Part shown: one piece after another, positions 1-7,872 of the stretch
Layout: each line of letters starts with the position of its first letter
Position numbering within the stretch: position 1 is the stretch's first letter
Assembly: GCA_938045565.1 (NCBI GenBank)
Contig: CALIAZ010000039.1
Coordinates: 1-57,167 of the forward strand
DNA: 57,167 nucleotides
DNA from: an uncultured Atopobium sp.
Lineage (GTDB): Bacteria; Actinomycetota; Coriobacteriia; Coriobacteriales; Atopobiaceae
Reading direction: 5' to 3'
Program-made: the position numbers and the translations under genes
The notes under the pieces: model-generated
The model's input: only the letters and a program-made list of their open reading frames with translations
What the model was told of the DNA's origin: nothing
The model's database searches: none

Positions 1-1140
1 CCTGTTGTCTTCTTCAACCGTCAGCCTTCTAACAGCTCAACCGGTGAGCTTGATACAAACACTCTTAACTTCAACAAAGACACCTATTATGTTGGCTTTG
101 ATGCAGTTCAGGGTGCAGAACTCCAGGGCAAGATGGTTCTTGATTACATCAAGGCTCACGCAGCTGAGCTTGATCGTAACAAGGACGGCATCATTGGTTA
201 CGTTCTTGCAATTGGTGACATTGGTCACAACGACTCTATCGCTCGTACTCGTGGTGTCCGTAAGGCACTTGGTACTGGCATTGAGAAGGACGGCAAGATT
301 ATTTCTGATCCAGTAGGCACCAACACTGACGGCTCCGCTTCTGTTGTTCAGGACGGTAAGCTTGAGGTTGGCGGCAAGTCCTACACCATCCGTGAGCTTG
401 CTTCTCAGGAGATGAAGAACACTGCTGGTGCAACATGGGATGCTGCAACCGCTGGTAACGCAATTGCTGCTTGGTCTTCTTCCTTCGGCGACCAGATTGA
501 TGTTGTTGTTTCCAACAACGATGGTATGGGCATGTCCATCTTCAACGCATGGTCAAAGGCTCAGAAGGTCCCAACTTTTGGTTACGACGCTAACTCTGAC
601 GCTGTTGCAGCTATTGCTGACGGCTATGCAGGCACCATTTCCCAGCACCCAGATGTTCAGGCTTACCTGACTCTCCGTCTGCTCCGCAACGCTCTTGACG
701 GCGCTGATATCAACACCGGCATTGAGTCCGCAGACGACGCTGGCAACAAGATTGACTCCAAGGACTACAAGTATGTTGCAGAGCAGCGTTCTTACTACGC
801 TCTCAACCTTGCAGTTACCGCTGAGAACTACAAGGACAACCTTGACGCAACCACTACTTACAAGGATGCTTCCGCTCAGCTGAGCGCAGACAAGCACCCA
901 GAGAAGAAGGTTTGGCTCAACACCTACAACTCTGGCGACAACTTCCTTGGTTCAACCTATGTACCACTGCTCAAGAAATATGCTCCACTGCTCAACCTCA
1001 ACGTTGAGTTCATTGCAGGCGATGGTCAGACTGAGTCCAACATTACTAACCGTCTTGGCAACCCTGACGAGTACGATGCATTTGCATTCAACATGGTTAA
1101 GACCGACAACGGTTCTTCCTATACCCAGCTGCTTAAGTAA
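1..1140 (+). CDS. mglB: Galactose/glucose-binding lipoprotein or periplasmic-type protein MglB (5' partial)
   Basis: Substrate-binding component of a galactose/methyl-galactoside ABC importer. The reading frame is open from base 1, so the start and signal or lipoprotein peptide lie outside the window; the visible part is 379 residues. It begins with the PVVFFNRQPS segment typical of MglB and contains the sugar-binding VVSNNDGMGMS segment and the late FGYDANSDAVAAI segment of the periplasmic-binding fold. Family knowledge gives D-galactose or D-glucose as ligand, and the adjacent mglA and mglC plus the nearby gal operon agree with galactose. The visible C-terminal part looks longer than E. coli MglB, with extra acidic and lysine-rich insertions around residues 95-130 and 245-290. 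It is the first visible gene of the mgl operon; the operon promoter is not in the window. Confidence 0.93.
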   Translation, partial: PVVFFNRQPSNSSTGELDTNTLNFNKDTYYVGFDAVQGAELQGKMVLDYIKAHAAELDRNKDGIIGYVLAIGDIGHNDSIARTRGVRKALGTGIEKDGKIISDPVGTNTDGSASVVQDGKLEVGGKSYTIRELASQEMKNTAGATWDAATAGNAIAAWSSSFGDQIDVVVSNNDGMGMSIFNAWSKAQKVPTFGYDANSDAVAAIADGYAGTISQHPDVQAYLTLRLLRNALDGADINTGIESADDAGNKIDSKDYKYVAEQRSYYALNLAVTAENYKDNLDATTTYKDASAQLSADKHPEKKVWLNTYNSGDNFLGSTYVPLLKKYAPLLNLNVEFIAGDGQTESNITNRLGNPDEYDAFAFNMVKTDNGSSYTQLLK

Positions 1141-1166
1141 TTAAGTAGTCGATAGCACGAAACAAT

Positions 1167-1197
1167 ACCGGAGGGGAGACACCTGCTCTCCTCCGGT
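1167..1197 (+). promoter_or_regulatory. Intercistronic hairpin between mglB and mglA
   Basis: A 12-bp stem (ACCGGAGGGGAG against CTCTCCTCCGGT, with one G-T wobble) and a 7-nt loop sits 27 nt after the mglB stop. No T-run follows, so it is unlikely to be a full terminator. Such hairpins after binding-protein genes usually protect the upstream mRNA or partly reduce read-through, giving more binding protein than ATPase; that role is inferred here. Confidence 0.7.
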
Positions 1198-1244
1198 GTT
1201 CTCGCGAATAAGCGCAATAACTTAGCGAGATAAGGGGTGATTAC

Positions 1245-2753
1245 ATGGCAGATACAGAAAACGATATCGTTCTAACTATTGATGGAATGAGCAAGTCTTT
1301 TGGACGCAACCGTGTTCTGGATCATATTTCAATGAACGTACGCCGTGGAACCGTTATGGGTCTTATGGGAGAGAACGGCGCAGGCAAATCTACCATGATG
1401 AAGTGCCTGTTTGGTACGTATCAAAAAGATGAAGGCAAGATATTTCTTGACGGTAAAGAGGTTAATTTCTCCGGACCAAAAGACGCACTTGAGAATGGCG
1501 TCGCAATGGTTCACCAGGAGCTTAACCAGTGCCTTGATAGAAATGTTGTAGATAACTTGTTCCTTGGTCGCTATCCCGTTAACGCAATGGGTGTTGTCGA
1601 CGAGGGACGCATGAAAAAAGAAGCTAATGAGCTCTTCAGGCGTCTTGGTATGACCGTAGACCTGACACAGCCTATGAAGAACATGTCAGTATCTCAGCGT
1701 CAGATGTGCGAGATTGCAAAGGCAATTTCTTACAACGCTAAGATTATTGTTCTTGATGAGCCTACTTCTTCACTTATGACCCAAGAGGTCGAGAAACTCT
1801 TTGAGATGATTCATATGCTCAAAGAGCAGGGAATTTCTTTGGTCTACATCTCTCACAAGATGGATGAGATCTTTGAGATTTGCGACGACATTTCAGTTCT
1901 TCGTGACGGTAAGCTTGTTATGACCAAGCGCTCTGATGAGACCAACATGAACGAACTAATCTCAGCAATGGTCGGCCGCTCACTTGAGAATCGCTTCCCA
2001 GATGTTACTAACACACCTGGTAAGACGTATCTTTCTATTCAGCACCTTTCAACTAAATATGAGCCATACCTTCAGGATGTCATCTTTGATGTAAAGAAGG
2101 GTGAGATTTTTGGTCTGTATGGTCTTGTCGGCGCTGGTAGAACAGAGCTTCTTGAGACAATCTTTGGTGTACGAACCAGAGCTGCAGGTCGTGTCTACGT
2201 CAACGAGCACCTTATGAACTTCTCGACAGCTGCAGAGGCAATGGATCACGGCTTTGCCATGATTACCGAGGAGCGTAAGGCAAACGGTCTGTTCCTTAAG
2301 GGCGACCTGACGTTTAACACAACCATTGCAAACTTGAACCAGTACAAGTCTGGTCCAATCCTTTCTGATCCTAAGATGACTAAGGCTACCGTCAATGAGC
2401 TCAAGGTTATGAACACCAAGGCTCAAGGTCCATCAGATTTGATTTCAAGTCTTTCTGGCGGCAATCAGCAGAAGGTCATTTTTGGTAAATGGCTCGAGCG
2501 CTATCCTCAGGTTTTCCTGATGGACGAGCCTACTCGTGGTATTGATGTTGGTGCTAAATATGAGATTTACCAGCTCATTATTGATATGGCTAAGAGTGGT
2601 ACCACTATTATCGTAGTCTCTTCGGAGATGCCAGAGATTTTGGGAATTACCAACCGTATTGGCGTTATGTCCAACGGCAGGCTTTCGGGCATCGTAAATA
2701 CCAACGAGACAAATCAAGAAGAACTCCTGCGCCTCAGCGCAAAGTACCTGTAG
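1245..2753 (+). CDS. mglA: Galactose ABC transporter, duplicated ATP-binding subunit MglA
   Basis: Cytoplasmic ATPase of the galactose importer, 502 residues, the usual size for the duplicated sugar ATPases of the MglA/RbsA family. The first half has an intact Walker A (GENGAGKST, residues 42-50) and a Walker B with VLDEPTSSL. The second half has a degenerate Walker A (GLVGAGRTEL, about residue 293), an LSGGNQQ signature near residue 403 and a Walker B LMDEPTRGID; this asymmetry is normal in the family. The ATG is preceded by an AAGGGGTG ribosome site. It is followed after a few bases by mglC. Galactose specificity is inferred from context, since the family also includes ribose and xylose ATPases. 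Confidence 0.95.
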   Translation: MADTENDIVLTIDGMSKSFGRNRVLDHISMNVRRGTVMGLMGENGAGKSTMMKCLFGTYQKDEGKIFLDGKEVNFSGPKDALENGVAMVHQELNQCLDRNVVDNLFLGRYPVNAMGVVDEGRMKKEANELFRRLGMTVDLTQPMKNMSVSQRQMCEIAKAISYNAKIIVLDEPTSSLMTQEVEKLFEMIHMLKEQGISLVYISHKMDEIFEICDDISVLRDGKLVMTKRSDETNMNELISAMVGRSLENRFPDVTNTPGKTYLSIQHLSTKYEPYLQDVIFDVKKGEIFGLYGLVGAGRTELLETIFGVRTRAAGRVYVNEHLMNFSTAAEAMDHGFAMITEERKANGLFLKGDLTFNTTIANLNQYKSGPILSDPKMTKATVNELKVMNTKAQGPSDLISSLSGGNQQKVIFGKWLERYPQVFLMDEPTRGIDVGAKYEIYQLIIDMAKSGTTIIVVSSEMPEILGITNRIGVMSNGRLSGIVNTNETNQEELLRLSAKYL

Positions 2754-2768
2754 GAGAGGATGATACAA

Positions 2769-4424
2769 ATGCCAAAAACAGGTGGATCTGTTCTGACGGC
2801 CGAGCAGGAAAAAGAGCTGCTAAAGCCTATTGATCAGAAGATTGGTTTCATTCAGGCTCAGATTGATGAGCTTCGCGCAAATGGTACCAACAAAGTAATT
2901 TCAACACTGAGCGCTATTGAGTCAACAAAGCGCGATAAGTCTATCTCTGCTGAAGAGCGCAACACGCTTATCGAGGGCTACAAGGCTGAGCTGGAGCTTG
3001 CCAAGAAGGTTGAGTCCGAGAACAGCGCTCAGGTCTCTAAGCTTATTGCTGAGGCCGAAGCTTATCTCAAGGAGCACTACAAGAGCGAGTATCTTGAGCC
3101 AGTTAAGGCAAGCTGTGCCGTAGAGAAAGAGCAGGCTAAGCAGAATTACGCTGCTGCTCTTGAGCGCCTCAAGAAGGAGCACGAAGAGGCTGTCAGCAAG
3201 ACTTCTGATGCTCAGGAAATCAAAGACGAGAAGTACGTCTATAAGAACCGTCAGTTTGACGCTAAGGTCAACTATCAGAAGGATCTTCAGCGCATCAAAG
3301 ACCGTGCTCATAACGCGTTTAGTCATGAGTATCACCTCATCGACCTTCTCAGGATGTCTAAGTTCACTCCGCTGGAGTCTCAGGCTCAGAAGTGGGAGAA
3401 CTACAAGTACACCTTTAACACCCGTTCGTTCTTGCTTCAGAACGGTCTGTACATCGTTATTCTCCTGGTATTTATTGCCCTTTGTATTATTACCCCAGCA
3501 GTCAAGGGCACTCAGCTTCTGACATACTCCAACGTCATCAACATTCTTCAGCAGGCATCGCCTCGAATGTTCCTGGCTCTTGGTGTAGCTGGATTGATTT
3601 TGCTTACTGGTACTGACCTGTCTATTGGTCGTATGGTTGGTATGGGCATGACCGCTTCAACCATCATCATGCACCAGGGCATCAATACTGGTCAGGTCTT
3701 TGGTATCACGTTTGATCTTACTGGCGTTCCAATTCCTGTCAGAATCATCATGGCTCTGGTTACTTGTATTGTCCTCTGCACCTGCTTTACCAGCATTGCT
3801 GGCTTCTTTACCGCTAAGTTTAAGATGCACCCATTCATTTCGACCATGGCTAACATGCTGATTATCTTTGGTATTGTTACCTATGCAACAAAGGGCGTTT
3901 CTTTTGGCGCTATCGAGCCATCCATTCCAGACATGGTCATTCCACGAATTGGTAAATTCCCATCCATCATTTTGTGGGCTATCGCAGCTATCGCTATTGT
4001 TTGGTTCATCTGGAACAAGACAACCTTTGGTAAGAACCTCTATGCTGTAGGCGGAAACCCTGAGGCAGCAGCTGTTTCTGGTATTTCAGTCTTTAGAGTT
4101 ATGGTTGGCGCCTTTGTCATGGCTGGTATCCTCTATGGATTTGGTTCATGGCTCGAGTGCATGCGTATGGTTGGCTCTGGCTCTGCAGCTTATGGACAGG
4201 GTTGGGACATGGACGCAATCGCGGCCTGCGTTGTTGGTGGCGTTTCGTTCACCGGTGGTATTGGTAAGATCTCCGGCGTTACCGTGGGTGTTCTTATCTT
4301 CACCGCACTGACTTATGCACTGACCATTCTTGGTATCGACACCAACCTTCAGTTTGTCTTCTCGGGCGTCATTATTCTGACAGCCGTCACCCTTGACTGC
4401 CTGAAGTACGTCCAGAAGAAGTAG
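2769..4424 (+). CDS. mglC: Galactose ABC transporter permease MglC with long N-terminal coiled-coil extension
   Basis: Membrane permease of the galactose importer. Residues about 220-551 form the usual 8-10 hydrophobic segments of the MglC/RbsC family, including the GLILLTGTDLSIG segment and the AVGGNPEAAAVSGI loop that contacts the ATPase. Family members are normally about 330 residues. Here about 215 hydrophilic residues precede the first membrane segment; they are rich in Glu, Lys, Ala and Gln, have almost no Pro or Gly, and look like a long coiled coil. I chose the ATG at 2769 because GGAGAGG lies 9 nt upstream; an in-frame ATG at 2760 abuts that site. The extension runs in one frame with the same codon habits as its neighbours, so it does not look like a fusion by sequencing error. 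Confidence 0.92.
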   Translation: MPKTGGSVLTAEQEKELLKPIDQKIGFIQAQIDELRANGTNKVISTLSAIESTKRDKSISAEERNTLIEGYKAELELAKKVESENSAQVSKLIAEAEAYLKEHYKSEYLEPVKASCAVEKEQAKQNYAAALERLKKEHEEAVSKTSDAQEIKDEKYVYKNRQFDAKVNYQKDLQRIKDRAHNAFSHEYHLIDLLRMSKFTPLESQAQKWENYKYTFNTRSFLLQNGLYIVILLVFIALCIITPAVKGTQLLTYSNVINILQQASPRMFLALGVAGLILLTGTDLSIGRMVGMGMTASTIIMHQGINTGQVFGITFDLTGVPIPVRIIMALVTCIVLCTCFTSIAGFFTAKFKMHPFISTMANMLIIFGIVTYATKGVSFGAIEPSIPDMVIPRIGKFPSIILWAIAAIAIVWFIWNKTTFGKNLYAVGGNPEAAAVSGISVFRVMVGAFVMAGILYGFGSWLECMRMVGSGSAAYGQGWDMDAIAACVVGGVSFTGGIGKISGVTVGVLIFTALTYALTILGIDTNLQFVFSGVIILTAVTLDCLKYVQKK

Positions 4425-4446
4425 CACACTACTACGTGCAAGTTTC

Positions 4447-4478
4447 GAGGCGTCTACTTATGTAGACGCCTCTTTTTT
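4447..4478 (+). terminator. Intrinsic terminator of the mgl operon
   Basis: Perfect 11-bp stem GAGGCGTCTAC / GTAGACGCCTC with loop TTAT, followed directly by six T. It lies 22 nt after the mglC stop. Confidence 0.95.
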
Positions 4479-4591
4479 CAGCAAAAAACAGTGCCTGCAC
4501 GTTAAGGAAAAGTGGATTTACGGGAAAATTACAAATCAGCTGGTAAACTAGGGTATCTCTTCGGACATATGTCCTTTTACGATTTTCGCAC

Positions 4592-4812
4592 CACACCTAT
4601 GTCGGATAATCTGTATTTTTCAGCGAGAAAAGCACATCTGTGTCGGATAATCTGCTGTTTCAGAGCGAAATAACACATCTGTGTCGGAAAATATGTTAAC
4701 TATTAACAGAATATCCGACATAGGTGTGGTCAGGCCTTTCAAAGTCTGCAGAATATCCGACATAGGTGTGGTCAGGCCTTTCAAAGTCTGCAGAATATCC
4801 GACACAGGTGTG
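4592..4812. repeat. Six-copy inverted repeat array (3 + 3) between mgl and gal
   Basis: A 22-bp motif, consensus CAGAWTATCCGACAYAGRTGTG, occurs six times. Three copies are on the minus strand (4592-4613, 4633-4654, 4674-4695; period 41) and three on the plus strand (4707-4728, 4749-4770, 4791-4812; period 42). The whole array is mirrored around about 4701. The last arm contains an exact 42-bp tandem duplication (4707-4748 and 4749-4790). Copies 3 and 4 can pair as an 18-bp hairpin with three mismatches and a 3-nt loop. It lies in the 584-nt gene-free stretch 4425-5009, which otherwise holds only the two operon terminators and a 12-bp palindrome GGACATATGTCC at 4563-4574. Spacers are repeated rather than unique, so it is not CRISPR. 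Function unknown. Confidence 0.9.
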
Positions 4813-4904
4813 TTTGAAGGGTTAAAGGAAGTCCGCTTTCAACAGACGCCCGTCTTTGTTGCGCTTGCGGGTTGTTTTGCCATTATGGGAAGTCTTTTTG
4901 GCAT

Positions 4905-4940
4905 AAAAAAACAAGAGGACCGATCTTCTCGGCCCTCTTG
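4905..4940 (-). terminator. Intrinsic terminator of the galM-galK-galT operon
   Basis: On the minus strand CAAGAGGGCCGA pairs with TCGGTCCTCTTG (one G-T wobble) around a 5-nt loop, and seven T follow. It lies about 70 nt after the galT stop. Confidence 0.93.
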
Positions 4941-5009
4941 CTGGGTGATTTATGCGATTGTGACATGCTGTTCGCTGTAAGCTGCGTGTGAACCTTCGGA
5001 TAGCAGCGA

Positions 5010-6629
5010 CTACAGAGATTCGAGGAAGCGATGTTGCGCAGCTCGTCCTTCTTCGTCCCATTTGAATACGCCAGCGTCTTCCAGGACGTGCGAGAAGACA
5101 ATACCAACCTCGTCATAGATATACTTCTTGAGCTGTTCGGACGAGAGGGAAGCGTTGTCCTTGCTGGATTCGTCACCCTGTTCAAGTAACTTAGCGTAAA
5201 TCTGTCGCGCCCAGTCAGCATGGGAGATGGTAGTAGAGTCCGTGGTCAGCTGACCGTAGACTGCATTGGCTTTCTTGGCATTTGCCAGGCACTGCTCCAT
5301 AACCGACTGAACTTTGTTGAGCTCTGGCACAAGACGAGGCGGAAGCACGGCAAGGCCCATGACCTCGATGAGGCCGATATTCTCTTTCTTGATGTGGTGA
5401 TACTCGGCATGTGGATGGAAGATGCCAAGCGGATGCTTTTCGCTGGTAACATTGCAGCGCAGCGCAAGAAAGACCTCGTAAGTCTCATCTTCAAGCTTGC
5501 GAACAACAGGGGTAACCGTGTTGTGGGGCTCACCGTCAGTTTCCGCATAAACAGAGACGGATTCGTCGGTATAGCTGCGCCATGCGGTGATGATAAACTC
5601 TGCAGCTTTGAGTGCTTCTTCTCGACTGGTAGAGGAGAGGCGAAGAACGGAGAGTGGCCACTTGAGAATTGCACCCGCTACCTCGGGGAACTGCTTGAGC
5701 TCAAACTTTTCCGCAACTTCCGCGCGCATCATAGGGAACTCGTAACGTCCGCCCTGGTAGTGATCGTGCGAGAGGATCGATCCACCCACAATGGGCAGGT
5801 CGGCATTGGAACCAATAAAGTAGTGGGGGAATCTATCCACAAAGTCAAAGAGATTGACAAGCGCCTCGTGATCAATGTGCATTGGAATGTGATCTGAGTT
5901 CATGGCAATGCAGTGCTCGTTAAAGTACGCGTATGGACTGTACTGGAATCCCCAACGATGCTGATTGAGCTCAATGGGGATGATACGAAGATTCTGCCTG
6001 GCAGGATGAGCGCCTGCGCCAGACGAAGCGCCGCGTCCGGAGTAGCCCTCGTTATCCAGGCAGAGCTGACATGCGGGGTATTTCTCGCCAGAAGTGTTTT
6101 GAGCTGTTTTAGCTGCTGCAATCTCACGAGGATCTTTTTCTGGCTTGGAGAGGTTGATGGTAATCTCAAGGTCTCCCCAGGTAGTTGGTGTAGTCCAGGT
6201 AATGTTTCTAGCAATGGCACTTCTTCTGACATAGCCGGCGTCGCAGCAGAGTGTGTAGAACCAGTCAGTTGCAGCGTGAGGTCCTTTGCTAACGTAGAGC
6301 TCATTGAAATGGCGTGCGACCTCGGAAGGCTTTGGCAGCAGAAGACCCATAACGCGCATGGCAAAAGAATCTTCGCCGCTCTGGGTGTTCTCGGCAAGTC
6401 CATGAGAAACAGCTAGACGAGCAAGCTCAGCAAGTGTCTGATCAAGATCAAACGACGCCAGGTCAATCTTCTCCCGAGACTTAACGGGAGCAGGACCCTC
6501 ATAAGAGAGCATATCCAGCAGCGCGTTATAGCACCAGGTCAGATCCTCAGTTTGAATAAGTCCGCGCTCGCATGCATACGCAACAAGCTGCTGAATGCAA
6601 AGCGCGCTTTCGTTATCTGCTACAGCCAT
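5010..6629 (-). CDS. galT: UDP-glucose--hexose-1-phosphate uridylyltransferase, type 2
   Basis: Transfers UMP from UDP-glucose to galactose-1-phosphate in the Leloir pathway. The 539-residue length and sequence match the larger type 2 GalT found mainly in Firmicutes and some Actinobacteria, not the roughly 350-residue E. coli type. Visible family motifs are NSDHIPMHIDHEAL, IVGGSILSHDHYQGG (with the HDH of the active-site region) and HPHAEYHHIKKENIGLIEVMG near the C-terminus. The ATG at 6629 has a GGGAG site 10 nt upstream and overlaps the galK stop; a TTG three codons earlier is a weaker alternative. It is the last gene of a galM-galK-galT transcript. No galE is present in the window. Confidence 0.95.
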   Translation of the reverse strand: MAVADNESALCIQQLVAYACERGLIQTEDLTWCYNALLDMLSYEGPAPVKSREKIDLASFDLDQTLAELARLAVSHGLAENTQSGEDSFAMRVMGLLLPKPSEVARHFNELYVSKGPHAATDWFYTLCCDAGYVRRSAIARNITWTTPTTWGDLEITINLSKPEKDPREIAAAKTAQNTSGEKYPACQLCLDNEGYSGRGASSGAGAHPARQNLRIIPIELNQHRWGFQYSPYAYFNEHCIAMNSDHIPMHIDHEALVNLFDFVDRFPHYFIGSNADLPIVGGSILSHDHYQGGRYEFPMMRAEVAEKFELKQFPEVAGAILKWPLSVLRLSSTSREEALKAAEFIITAWRSYTDESVSVYAETDGEPHNTVTPVVRKLEDETYEVFLALRCNVTSEKHPLGIFHPHAEYHHIKKENIGLIEVMGLAVLPPRLVPELNKVQSVMEQCLANAKKANAVYGQLTTDSTTISHADWARQIYAKLLEQGDESSKDNASLSSEQLKKYIYDEVGIVFSHVLEDAGVFKWDEEGRAAQHRFLESL

Positions 6630-7831
6630 TGTGCACAAGCTCCCTGGTCAGAGATGGCGTAGTGGCGGCATGCACCTTCGCCAAACCACTGATTCATCTG
6701 TGCAATGAAGGTCTCGACAAGGGCGAGAGGAACAAAGCACTGGATAGAGCCGCCAAAACCGCCGCCGTGAATGCGAACGGCACCAGAACCTTTTAAGATG
6801 CTCTCCGCCAAGCCAAGGGCAAGCATGGCCGGCTGATACGAGCCAGAAGTAGAAACGTTCTGCAGGTACATACCGGAACTTGCGCCGGAAGCGTTGGTGA
6901 GTGCAATAAAGGACTCAATATCAGAGTTCTGAAGATCTGCCCATCTCTTGTCTACCAGGTCATTCTCGTACCAGTAGTGAATAGCGCGGAGAAGAGCGCG
7001 GTCTCCAAGATCTTCTCGCAGCTCATTGACGCGAGCTTGGAAGTCTTCAACGGGAACCTCAGAGAGACGAGTCTTGCCAAAGGCTGCGGCAACTTTCTGC
7101 ATCTCAACAGGTACAGCAGCATATTCATCGGTGAAGGCAACGTGATCGCAGCCAACATCAACAAGGCAGAGTGCATAGCCGTAATCCTCAAAGTTAAGGT
7201 CCAGCTTTTCTGCCTTGGGCTCTGCGGGATCTTCAAAGTTCATGAAGGCAAGGCCGCCAAGGCAAACAGCCAGCTGATCCATAAGACCGCATGGCTTGCC
7301 AAAGTAAACGTTCTCTGTATTCTGGCTCATTTGAGCAAGCTTAACAGCAGAAATCTCGCTGTCACCTTCCCAGAGCGCCTCCATAGTGCGACCTGCTGCA
7401 GCTTCAAAAGCAGCAGAGGAGGAAAGTCCACCGCCACCAGGCACGTCGCTTACTACCGCCATATCAAAACCAGATGGCTTAAAACCAAGCTTGACCAGGT
7501 TGGCTGCCATGCCGCGAACAATGGCCTGAGTAGTTAGGTACTCAGCCTCGGAGGGTTCTAAGTTTGTGTAATCTACCTCAAAAGGATCGTATCCAATGCT
7601 GGCAACACGAATAACACCCAGGTTATTTGGGGCACAAATAGCATTAATTGCAACGTCTAGGGCTCCAGCGATAACATGGCCACCCTCGTGATCAGTGTGG
7701 TTTCCTGCAATTTCGGAGCGACCAGGCGCGTGTACTGCAAGATAGCGATCAGCTTTTCCGAACATTTTTTCAAAGTGCTCTTTTGCGCGATTGAGCTGAG
7801 CTGTGGTTTTCTCGTCAAACGTGTGAGCCAT
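6620..7831 (-). CDS. galK: Galactokinase
   Basis: Phosphorylates alpha-D-galactose at C1 with ATP. A 403-residue GHMP kinase: galactose-binding signature GRSEIAGNHTDHEGG near residue 37, GHMP ATP motif GGGLSSSAAFEAA near residue 133, and the C-terminal GGGFGGSIQCFV motif. The family usually reads GRTE where this protein has GRSE, a conservative change. A strong AAGGAA ribosome site precedes the ATG. The 3' end overlaps galT by 10 nt, so translation is probably coupled. The sugar is transported by the convergent mgl system and its anomer supplied by galM upstream. Confidence 0.96.
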   Translation of the reverse strand: MAHTFDEKTTAQLNRAKEHFEKMFGKADRYLAVHAPGRSEIAGNHTDHEGGHVIAGALDVAINAICAPNNLGVIRVASIGYDPFEVDYTNLEPSEAEYLTTQAIVRGMAANLVKLGFKPSGFDMAVVSDVPGGGGLSSSAAFEAAAGRTMEALWEGDSEISAVKLAQMSQNTENVYFGKPCGLMDQLAVCLGGLAFMNFEDPAEPKAEKLDLNFEDYGYALCLVDVGCDHVAFTDEYAAVPVEMQKVAAAFGKTRLSEVPVEDFQARVNELREDLGDRALLRAIHYWYENDLVDKRWADLQNSDIESFIALTNASGASSGMYLQNVSTSGSYQPAMLALGLAESILKGSGAVRIHGGGFGGSIQCFVPLALVETFIAQMNQWFGEGACRHYAISDQGACAQWL

Positions 7832-7872
7832 GGTGTTCCTTTCCCTTTAGTGATTGCAAAACTACAGGTACC

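Noticed and set aside
2760..2768. Upstream ATG start for mglC
   Set aside because: It touches the GGAGAGG site with no spacing; the ATG at 2769 has ideal spacing.
4592..4812. CRISPR array
   Set aside because: The units include repeated intervening sequence, the arms are inverted relative to each other, and no cas gene is near.
5220..5897. A 225-codon plus-strand frame opposite galT
   Set aside because: Antisense shadow of galT; no ribosome site or recognisable motif, and galT motifs are intact.
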